Assembly: GCA_036130055.1 (NCBI GenBank) | Contig: JAYYOR010000005.1 | Location: forward strand, 1 to 64,000 | Direction of reading: 5' to 3' | Length of the DNA stretch: 64,000 nt | From: TMED69 sp036130055 | Lineage (GTDB): Bacteria; Pseudomonadota; Gammaproteobacteria; Ga0077536 | Shown: positions 57,687 to 64,000 of the stretch, piece by piece | How positions within the stretch are numbered: position 1 is the first letter of the stretch | How the letters are laid out: every line of letters begins with the position of its first letter | Notes under the pieces: model-generated | Databases searched by the model: none | Told to the model about the DNA's origin: nothing | What the model saw: only the letters and a program-made list of their open reading frames with translations | Program-made: the position numbers and the translations under genes

Positions 57687-59156
57687 TCAACCAATTAAAC
57701 CTCGTATTATTGGCAATAAATCCGTCGGCAACATCCCTTTTAAACCCGAAATTCGAGCCCGATCTGCGGCTTGATTATGAATTGAGCACCCCAGACAAGC
57801 GGCATCAAAATTATTTAGACCTTGACCCATAAAGGACAAAATAATTCCTAAAAGCAAATCGCCCATTCCACCGGTAGCCATCCCGCTATGACCTCCGGAA
57901 ATAATCCTGGGAATCCTTCCCATCCCGGCAACAATGGTTCCTGGCCCTTTAAGGAGGCAAACCCCACCATATGTTTCGACAATCTTAGCGACTGACAAAA
58001 ATCTATCAGATTCTATCTTGGATTCGCTGATTCCCAGAAGCCGTGCAGCCTCCTTGGCATGAGGCGTTAACACTCGATTATTATTGTAGCTCCGGTTACG
58101 AGCAAGGATGTTTAAAGCATCAGCATCAAAAACAACGGGCTTTTTAAGATTTTGTATTTCTTGATACATTCGTTTGCTCCAATCAGACAGTCCCAACCCA
58201 GGTCCAATCCCAATTACTGAAGCACGGGACACCAAACCTTCTAGATCTTTTATTCGTTTGATTTTATGAAACATTATTTCTGGTTGACCACTGATCAAGC
58301 CTTCGGAATTAGAAAAATGAGTTGCCAGCGAAACTAAGCCTGAACCACTTCTCAAAGCTGCCTTACAAGAAATTAGCGGTGCTCCAGCATATCCCGGGGC
58401 ACCGCCAATAACTAAGTTATGTCCATAATCATGTTTATTTGAATATTCTCGTCTTGATGGAAGAAAATCCAATGATTCCTCAAAACCCAGAAGCTTGGAA
58501 GATGTCACCTTCTTCAATTCATCATCAACGTCCAATAATAGGTTATCCACGACAATTTTCCCAGAGTGGCTTTTACCAGCACCCGTTAAGCTACCTTGCT
58601 TCACAGCGAAAAAACTGACAGTCAAATCTGCTTTAACTGCAACATCATAAACCCAACCAGAAGAAGAATCGACTCCTGTTGGAACATCGATCGCAACAGT
58701 TACTGCGGGTGTGTCGTTGATATTTTTAATCAATGACTTAGTTGCTGCAGATAGCTTTCGATTCAAGCCGACACCAAAAATCCCATCAACAATGACCGAT
58801 GTGTCACATACTACATATTTATCAATATCAAATATTGGTACATCTTGTTTTTTTAACTCTTTTTGAATGTGAAATTGGAGGGAACTTTCAGGATAATCTG
58901 AACGGAAAGCATATACTCTAACCGAGTAACCCTCTTTTTTTGCATGCCTCGCTACTTGGAAACCATCAGCTCCGTTTTTTCCAGGACCACAAACAATATC
59001 TAGTTTTTTTCTTGTCGGAAATTCATTTGAAATTACTTCGAAAACCGCCCTGCCTGCCCGATCGACAAGTTCTTTTTCGGTTAGGTTAAACTTCTTGATT
59101 AATGCTTGGTCAAGCAATTTTGCCGATTGACCACAAACCAGTTCATTGTAAGCCAT
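57687..59156 (-). CDS. nnr: bifunctional NAD(P)HX epimerase/dehydratase
   Basis: Repairs hydrated NADH/NADPH. The N-terminal YjeF_N epimerase domain (about 1-215) has CGPGKNGADGFQVARH and DGIFGVGLNRKL. The C-terminal ADP/ATP-dependent dehydratase domain shows HNLVIGGAPGYAGAPLIS, VFDADALNIL, LTPHAKEAARLLG and HSGMATGGMGDLLLGII, the last holding the catalytic Asp. 489 residues, standard for the fused form (also called NnrD/YjeF). It follows orn by 6 bases and leads into tsaE. Confidence 0.95.
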   Translation of the reverse strand: MAYNELVCGQSAKLLDQALIKKFNLTEKELVDRAGRAVFEVISNEFPTRKKLDIVCGPGKNGADGFQVARHAKKEGYSVRVYAFRSDYPESSLQFHIQKELKKQDVPIFDIDKYVVCDTSVIVDGIFGVGLNRKLSAATKSLIKNINDTPAVTVAIDVPTGVDSSSGWVYDVAVKADLTVSFFAVKQGSLTGAGKSHSGKIVVDNLLLDVDDELKKVTSSKLLGFEESLDFLPSRREYSNKHDYGHNLVIGGAPGYAGAPLISCKAALRSGSGLVSLATHFSNSEGLISGQPEIMFHKIKRIKDLEGLVSRASVIGIGPGLGLSDWSKRMYQEIQNLKKPVVFDADALNILARNRSYNNNRVLTPHAKEAARLLGISESKIESDRFLSVAKIVETYGGVCLLKGPGTIVAGMGRIPRIISGGHSGMATGGMGDLLLGIILSFMGQGLNNFDAACLGCSIHNQAADRARISGLKGMLPTDLLPIIRGLIG

Positions 59157-59162
59157 TTGCTT

Positions 59163-59717
59163 TCAAACACTATTGTTGAATATAGATTCCTTATAATAAC
59201 GTAATTCTGCTATTGATTCTCTTACATCATCAATTGCCCTGTGAGCGCCTTTCTTTTTAAATTTCAACTGGTCGGGATACCATAAGTTCGTAAGAATTTT
59301 TATGGAGCTTACGTCTAAATTTCTATAGTGAAAAAAATCATGTAAATTCGGCATCCATCTACGCAAAAATTGCCGATCTTGACAGATGCTATTGCCACAC
59401 ATTGGAGAAGTATCCGGCAAAATATATTCATTAAGAAATAGTAAAATCTCATTCTGTACGAACTCCAAAGAGTTCGTGCTTTCCAAGACCTTTTTATATA
59501 AACCTGATTTTTTATGCTGCCTAGTATTCCAGGAATCCATTGACTCCATTAATGATAGAGGCTGGCTGACAACCAAACTCGGACCCTCTATGATATCTGC
59601 ACAATCTTTATCCGTAACTGCTACAGCAACTTCAATAATCTGATCTTTTTCAGGATCCAGTCCCGTCATTTCTAAATCAATCCAAACTAAATTAGTCTCT
59701 AATTTATTCATCGCCAA
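59163..59717 (-). CDS. orn: oligoribonuclease
   Basis: A 3'-5' exonuclease of the DEDDh family that removes 2-5-base RNA fragments, essential in many Gammaproteobacteria. 184 residues. ExoI is VWIDLEMTGLDPEKD (Asp14, Glu16), ExoII region SMDSWNTRQHKKSG onward with GNSICQDRQFLRRWMP, and ExoIII HRAIDDVRESI with the catalytic His and Asp. Its presence supports a gamma- or betaproteobacterial origin. It sits between recR (9 bases upstream) and nnr. Confidence 0.96.
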   Translation of the reverse strand: MAMNKLETNLVWIDLEMTGLDPEKDQIIEVAVAVTDKDCADIIEGPSLVVSQPLSLMESMDSWNTRQHKKSGLYKKVLESTNSLEFVQNEILLFLNEYILPDTSPMCGNSICQDRQFLRRWMPNLHDFFHYRNLDVSSIKILTNLWYPDQLKFKKKGAHRAIDDVRESIAELRYYKESIFNNSV

Positions 59718-59726
59718 AATTTCAAT

Positions 59727-60323
59727 TCAGTATTTCTGCCTGCCCCGAAATGCATGCATTATAGTGGTGCTATTAACATATTCGAGCTCACCGCCAGAGG
59801 GAACTCCATGTGCGATTCGAGTTACCAAAACTGAGAAGCGTGCTCCCATTTCCTTTAGAAAAAACGCTGTCGCATCACCCTCCATCGTCATACTCGTTGC
59901 AGCAATTATCTCGCTGATGGTGCCAGCATTCAACCGTCTCTCTAGATGTTCCAAGCCTAAGTCCTCGGCTAACACATTATCTAAAGGCGAAAGCCGTCCA
60001 AAAAGCACAAAGTATAATCCGTCATAATCTGAATTGGATTCTATTGCCTCAACATCAAGTGGATTTTCAACAACGCATATTTTTGTATGATCCCTATCTG
60101 GATTTGAGCAAATTGGACAAATCTCCAATTCACTAAAATTTCTACAACTTTTACAATGCTCTATTTTTTCCAAACATTCTGACAGTGTGTCTATCAGAAC
60201 ACGAGATTTGGCTTGCGCTTTTTCGATCATAAAAAAGGCCAGTCTTTGAGCCGATTTTGGCCCTATTCCTGGTAAAAACTGTAAAGCGTTAACCAAATCT
60301 TTAACAAGTGGAGAAGATTTCAT
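59727..60323 (-). CDS. recR: recombination protein RecR
   Basis: Acts with RecF and RecO to load RecA at gaps. 198 residues. The helix-hairpin-helix LPGIGPKSAQRLAFFM lies at about 18-33, the C4 zinc finger at CKSCRNFSELEICPIC (about 57-72), then the Toprim domain with CVVENPLDVEAIE and a C-terminal Walker-like ARIAHGVPSGGELEYV. It follows dnaX by 18 bases. The ybaB/EbfC gene that usually lies between dnaX and recR is missing. Confidence 0.96.
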   Translation of the reverse strand: MKSSPLVKDLVNALQFLPGIGPKSAQRLAFFMIEKAQAKSRVLIDTLSECLEKIEHCKSCRNFSELEICPICSNPDRDHTKICVVENPLDVEAIESNSDYDGLYFVLFGRLSPLDNVLAEDLGLEHLERRLNAGTISEIIAATSMTMEGDATAFFLKEMGARFSVLVTRIAHGVPSGGELEYVNSTTIMHAFRGRQKY

Positions 60324-60341
60324 GCAGTTCGATCGCCTATG

Positions 60342-61955
60342 TTATTCATCCTTTAACTCGAGACCACTTAGCTTCGCATCAAAAACTTCCTGCAGATCCC
60401 TTATCGGTGAGCGACCTAGCAACCTTTCCTTCTCTCTGGCTTTTTGCTGCTCTTGTTCTATTCTTTTTTGATTGGCTGGCGAGTCTAGTGAAGCTGTTGA
60501 CTCTTCAACGGACACAATTACCTTTAAAGGCCTCGAATATGTATCAATTAACTTTTTTTCAATTGCATTGATGTAAGCCTGCTGATTGAGGTGCTGAAAA
60601 TTAGCCGAAATTTTTAATGAAATAGTATTGTTTTTCAATTTTACCATTTCAGAATTATTCACAAGTTCTCCTGGAAGCCCAGACAGTTTAATTGATTCTA
60701 CTATTTCAGACCACGTTAAACTGTCTATCAATTTCTGGTGGGTGGGGTCTCCTTCTTTAAGTTTGTTTTTTTTTGTTGTTAAGACTACTTCCTCGACTTT
60801 TTTATCGGCGGTTATTTGGGAATGGATAACGGCTTTATCAGCAGGTAATGAAATAGAATCAGAATAACCTTCGGTAACCGGCATAAATGAGAGCAAACGA
60901 ACCAGCATTATTTCAAATGCAATGATAGGCTCAACCGAATGGATGAGATTACGCTTTGTGAGCAGACAGATCTCAAAAAAAAGTTGGCAAATCTCAGGCT
61001 TGATTGTTTTTGCTAACATTAAAAGTTTTTCATCATTCTCGGATAACTTGTTTGATTCCCCAATTGCCTGAAGCACTGCAATGTCCTTTAAAGTAGACAG
61101 CATCTGGTCAATTACAAGTTCGTAATTTGGCACTAAATCAGCCAGATTGCGCGACAATCGAAACAAATTAGCTTTTTCTTTTTTTATTAAAAGTTCGAGA
61201 ATCTCATTAATAATATTATCATCGACAATACCGAGCAATTTCGACACGTCTTCGGTTATGATGTCCCCTTCGCTTAAAACTATTATTCGATCGAGCAGAC
61301 TCAAAGCATCTCTTGCACTGCCGTCTGCACTCTTTGCAATAATATCAATTGCACTTTTTGAGAATTTTATCTTCTCTCCGTTTAAAACCTTTTCAATATA
61401 TTGATGAAGAAATTTCTGCGAAATTTTTTTTAAATTTAACTTGAGACAGCGTGATAAAACTGTTGCAGGAATCTTTTCATAATCAGTCGTTGCTAACAAA
61501 AATTTTACATGCTCGGGGGGTTCTTCTAGCGTTTTCAGTAATGCATTGAAGGAATGCTTTGAAAACATGTGTATTTCATCGATCAAATAAATCTTAAAAC
61601 GGCCCTGGGTCGGGGTATATTGAACGTTATCTAATAACTCGCGTGTCTCTTCGACCTTTGTTCTAGACGCTGCATCTACTTCAATCAAATCAACCATATT
61701 GTTATTGTCAATTCCAACACAACTGTAACATTCGCCGCAAGGGGTGCTAGTAACCCCTTTATCACAATTTAGTGCCTTGGCAAAAATTCTAGCCATAGTT
61801 GTTTTGCCAACACCTCTAGTTCCGGTAAACAGATACGCATGGTGAACTCGTTGAAACGACAAAGCATTGATTAAAACAGAAACAGCTTCGTGCTGCCCGA
61901 CCACTTCATCGAAATTTTTTGGACGCCATTTCCGCGCTAAAGCCTTGTAACCCAT
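60342..61955 (-). CDS. dnaX: DNA polymerase III subunits tau/gamma
   Basis: The clamp-loader ATPase. 537 residues: Walker A GTRGVGKTT at 45-53, zinc site (Cys64, CGECYSC at 73-79), Walker B LIDEIHMF (about 124-131), SRC motif LSRCLK near 168-173, AAA lid and domain III to about 365, then a linker and the tau-specific C-terminal region, which is short for a tau. Codons 394-397 hold a nine-A run with the heptamer A AAA AAC; a -1 shift would stop three codons on and give a gamma-like product of about 399 residues. It is preceded by the 4.5S RNA gene on the same strand. Confidence 0.95.
   Translation of the reverse strand: MGYKALARKWRPKNFDEVVGQHEAVSVLINALSFQRVHHAYLFTGTRGVGKTTMARIFAKALNCDKGVTSTPCGECYSCVGIDNNNMVDLIEVDAASRTKVEETRELLDNVQYTPTQGRFKIYLIDEIHMFSKHSFNALLKTLEEPPEHVKFLLATTDYEKIPATVLSRCLKLNLKKISQKFLHQYIEKVLNGEKIKFSKSAIDIIAKSADGSARDALSLLDRIIVLSEGDIITEDVSKLLGIVDDNIINEILELLIKKEKANLFRLSRNLADLVPNYELVIDQMLSTLKDIAVLQAIGESNKLSENDEKLLMLAKTIKPEICQLFFEICLLTKRNLIHSVEPIIAFEIMLVRLLSFMPVTEGYSDSISLPADKAVIHSQITADKKVEEVVLTTKKNKLKEGDPTHQKLIDSLTWSEIVESIKLSGLPGELVNNSEMVKLKNNTISLKISANFQHLNQQAYINAIEKKLIDTYSRPLKVIVSVEESTASLDSPANQKRIEQEQQKAREKERLLGRSPIRDLQEVFDAKLSGLELKDE
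60765..60774 (-). other. probable slippery sequence in dnaX (gamma subunit production)
   Basis: On the coding strand there is a run of nine A followed by C (60774 down to 60765). In the reading frame this is ACA AAA AAA AAC, which contains the heptamer A AAA AAC at 60771-60765, a known -1 slippery type. One added base or a -1 shift gives CAA ACT then TAA, ending the protein at about 399 residues in the linker after domain III, exactly where E. coli and Thermus make gamma. Which mechanism (ribosomal or transcriptional slippage) applies is unknown. Confidence 0.6.
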
Positions 61956-61990
61956 AATTCATCTCATACAACAAAATATCAACATTAGAG

Positions 61991-62099
61991 TGATAGCCGC
62001 TTCACTCAACTATACCCAGAAAGTTCGATACCGTTGCTCCCTCTCGGGCCTGGCGGGGTTTTCGAGTTTCAGTCATAATTTTATACAAAACGGCTATCA
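61991..62099 (-). ncRNA. ffs: 4.5S signal recognition particle RNA
   Basis: Small bacterial SRP RNA, which binds Ffh for co-translational targeting of membrane proteins. On the minus strand the apical hairpin CCCGAGAGGG (62048-62039, GAGA tetraloop) is flanked by CCAGG on the 5' side and AGCA on the 3' side, the conserved Ffh-binding internal loop of helix 8. The ends pair perfectly over 9 bases (TGATAGCCG at the 5' end, CGGCTATCA at the 3' end), giving a 109-base hairpin close to the 114 bases of E. coli. It lies upstream of dnaX, a frequent gammaproteobacterial arrangement. Confidence 0.9.
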
Positions 62100-62109
62100 A
62101 GAAAATAGT

Positions 62110-62138
62110 AACATATTAACAATCTAGTTCGTGTACAA
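62110..62138 (-). promoter_or_regulatory. possible promoter of ffs
   Basis: On the minus strand TTGTAC (62138-62133) and TATGTT (62115-62110) are separated by 17 bases and lie about 10 bases upstream of the SRP RNA 5' end. Each matches the sigma-70 consensus at four of six positions. The placement is right for a stable-RNA promoter, but the AT-rich context makes chance matches common. Confidence 0.35.
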
Positions 62139-62215
62139 TCATAAAACAAAAAAGTTTTAGCACCGAATTGTGGTATTATCAAATAAAAGCGTAATGAAAC
62201 TTCAAAGGGAGCATC

Positions 62216-64000
62216 ATGGAATATAGAGTCTCTGTAGACACCGGCGGAACGTTTACGGATGTGGTAGTCACAGACAGTGACGGAAATTTTACTGTCGGAA
62301 AAGCACTTACCGATAAAAAACGAGCATTTAACAGCATTAATTCAGGACTAGCTGTAGCGTCAGAGCAACTTCAAACAACAGTAGCAGAACTCCTATCAAA
62401 AACCAGCGTTTTCATTTACGGAACCACTAGAGCTACTAATGGGATAGTTGAAAGAAAAACAGCAAAAACAGCATTTCTCACCACTAATGGTTTTCCAGAT
62501 ATTTTATTATTGAAAGAGGGTGGAAAAACAGAACCCCATAATTTATCGATCCCATACCCAGAACCCTATATCCCTAGAGACCTCACTTTTGAGATACCTG
62601 AACGTATCAATGCAGAAGGAGAAATTGAAGAAAAACTAGACACAGAATTTACCAAAGAGTTAATTGGAAAACTTCTTGAAACTGGAGTCGAGGCAGTCGC
62701 AGTCTGCTTCCTCTGGTCGGTGGCTAACCCAAAACATGAACTTGAAGTTGAAGAATTAATTCGTTCTATCAACCCAGAACTACCAATAACACTGAGTCAC
62801 CGTTTGAACCCTATCGTACGAGAATATAGAAGAGCTTCATCAGCCGCTATTGACGCTAGCTTAAAGCCTCTTATGCAAAGCTACCTTTTAACTCTTCAAA
62901 AGGATTTAGCCGAAGCGGGATACCAGAACGACGTTTTGGTGAGCACATCCTACGGTGGGGTGATGCATTTAACTGACATAGTCGAAAAGCCGATTTTTTT
63001 GGTCAAATCTGGGCCAGCCATGGCTCCAATTGCAGGTAAAGCTTATGTAAGTGCCGAGAGTCTTGATAATAATATTATCGTTTGCGATGCTGGCGGTACG
63101 ACATTTGATGTAAGCTTGGTAAGAGATGGTACGATCGAATTTTCTCGTGATACTTGGCTTGGACCTCGTTGGATGGGGGATAATCTTGGGATGGCATCAG
63201 TGGCCGTTCACAGTATTGGCGCAGGAGGCGGGTCAATTGCATGGGTCGATTCAGGAGGACTTTTGAGAGTCGGACCAAATTCCGCGGGATCAGAGCCAGG
63301 ACCAGCATGCTACGGCTTGGGCGGAACAAATCCAACCGTAACAGATGCGGCTGTAATATTAGGCTACATAGACCCAGCCCATTTTCTTGGAGGTAGAATG
63401 GATCTCGATGAGAAAGCTGCTTATGAAGCTATCGCGAAATTAGGCAACGCAATAGGACAGGATGTGGACAGAACAGCCTATGCCATCATGGCGGTCGCGA
63501 ATGAGAATATGATAGAAGCCATTAAAGAACTTACAATAAATGAAGGAATTAATCCCGCCGAATCAACTTTGGTCGCTGGAGGGGGTGCAGGAGGGCTCGG
63601 AATCATCCCTATAGCCAACGAACTAGGTTGCAAAAAAATATTAGTTCCCAGAACCGCTGGGGCATTAAGCGCTTCGGGAATGCAATTTTCAGACATTATA
63701 ACCGAAGCCGGTGCCAGTAAATTAACAACAACAGATGATTTTGATTATGACGGGGTAAATCTAGCGATTAACAAGATTAACAAAGATTTAGAAAATTTTA
63801 GAAAAAATCTAAATAATCGGGGCATCGAGGAAACTGAGATTAGGTATTTTGTAGAAGCTAGATACAGATTCCAGGTATGGGAACTAGAGATCGAATTAAA
63901 AAATGGTGAATTCAAATCACAGACTGATATAGAAGATTTAATAGCTAAATTCCATCAAATGCATGAAAGAGTGTTTGCTATAATCGATGAAGGACAAACC
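62216..64000 (+). CDS. hyuA: hydantoinase A/oxoprolinase family protein (partial, 3' end outside window)
   Basis: The first 595 codons are present without a stop; the family is about 690 residues. HyuA is the ATP-dependent partner of HyuB in hydantoinase, 5-oxoprolinase and acetone-carboxylase-type enzymes. The actin-like ATPase fold shows SVDTGGTFTDVVV at the N-terminus, IYGTTRATNGIVERK, VCDAGGTTFDVSLV and SIGAGGGSIAWVD with GPACYGLGG. AAGGGAGC lies 4 bases before the ATG. It is divergent from ffs. A HyuB partner probably follows beyond the window; the HyuB at 12970 is distant. Confidence 0.93.
   Translation, partial: MEYRVSVDTGGTFTDVVVTDSDGNFTVGKALTDKKRAFNSINSGLAVASEQLQTTVAELLSKTSVFIYGTTRATNGIVERKTAKTAFLTTNGFPDILLLKEGGKTEPHNLSIPYPEPYIPRDLTFEIPERINAEGEIEEKLDTEFTKELIGKLLETGVEAVAVCFLWSVANPKHELEVEELIRSINPELPITLSHRLNPIVREYRRASSAAIDASLKPLMQSYLLTLQKDLAEAGYQNDVLVSTSYGGVMHLTDIVEKPIFLVKSGPAMAPIAGKAYVSAESLDNNIIVCDAGGTTFDVSLVRDGTIEFSRDTWLGPRWMGDNLGMASVAVHSIGAGGGSIAWVDSGGLLRVGPNSAGSEPGPACYGLGGTNPTVTDAAVILGYIDPAHFLGGRMDLDEKAAYEAIAKLGNAIGQDVDRTAYAIMAVANENMIEAIKELTINEGINPAESTLVAGGGAGGLGIIPIANELGCKKILVPRTAGALSASGMQFSDIITEAGASKLTTTDDFDYDGVNLAINKINKDLENFRKNLNNRGIEETEIRYFVEARYRFQVWELEIELKNGEFKSQTDIEDLIAKFHQMHERVFAIIDEGQT

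Noticed and set aside
61991..62099. The 9-bp inverted repeat TGATAGCCG/CGGCTATCA as a transposon end or terminator
   Set aside because: It is the closing stem of the SRP RNA; there is no T-run and no transposase.

Overview
The window is about 64 kb of AT-rich, very densely coding bacterial chromosome: 58 protein genes (two cut by the window edges), one 4.5S SRP RNA, and no gene-free stretch as long as 300 bases. I see no tRNA, rRNA, insertion sequence, prophage or CRISPR array. The right-hand block (purA-hisZ-hflC-hflK-hflX-hfq-miaA-amiC-tsaE-nnr, then orn, recR, dnaX and ffs) is an arrangement characteristic of Gammaproteobacteria, and orn also points there. The low GC, tiny spacers, eight convergent gene pairs that almost touch and missing members of conserved clusters (mutL, ybaB) suggest a streamlined, probably free-living marine lineage. 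That habitat is an inference. SerA, SerC and DnaE2 resemble alphaproteobacterial types, so some transfer is possible.

Layout. 1-6.2 kb: an alpha/beta hydrolase coupled to a small unknown protein, a CaiB-type CoA-transferase, folD, a metallo-hydrolase, a second hydrolase and a two-subunit class I CoA-transferase. 6.2-10.7 kb: pntAB transhydrogenase, an FMN-type PPOX protein and a sulfurtransferase. 10.9-20.4 kb: an orphan molybdopterin oxidoreductase, HyuB, HtpX, a two-component system, two luciferase-like monooxygenases and a Rid-family protein. 20.5-27.5 kb: a plus-strand operon of SDR, NorQ-like AAA+ ATPase, NorD-like VWA protein and both subunits of a methylcrotonyl-type biotin-dependent carboxylase. 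27.5-33.5 kb: serA, serC and an SOS-box-controlled dnaE2. 33.6-39.6 kb: an aromatic aminotransferase, a YqeC-like protein, then an operon of LLM oxidoreductase, Tat-exported unknown, GST, TusA-like and Nudix. 39.6-46.9 kb: a minus-strand catabolic operon (HAD, LLM, repeat-containing unknown, acyl-CoA dehydrogenase, acyl-CoA synthetase, MFS, VOC). 47-48.1 kb: an FMN 2-hydroxyacid dehydrogenase. 48.1-62.1 kb: the long housekeeping block on the minus strand. From 62.2 kb: HyuA, running off the window.

Together the accessory genes suggest oxidative breakdown of assorted organic acids and amides through CoA thioesters: CoA ligase or transferase, dehydrogenase, carboxylase, flavin monooxygenases and hydantoinase/oxoprolinase. 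NADPH would come from PntAB. Substrates cannot be read from the sequence. The points most worth following up are the NorQ/NorD-like chaperone pair joined to a biotin carboxylase, a slippery A-tract in dnaX that would give a short gamma form, a consensus LexA box on a dnaE2 with no imuAB beside it, a Tat-exported protein of unknown function, and a small protein with a 25-residue tandem duplication.
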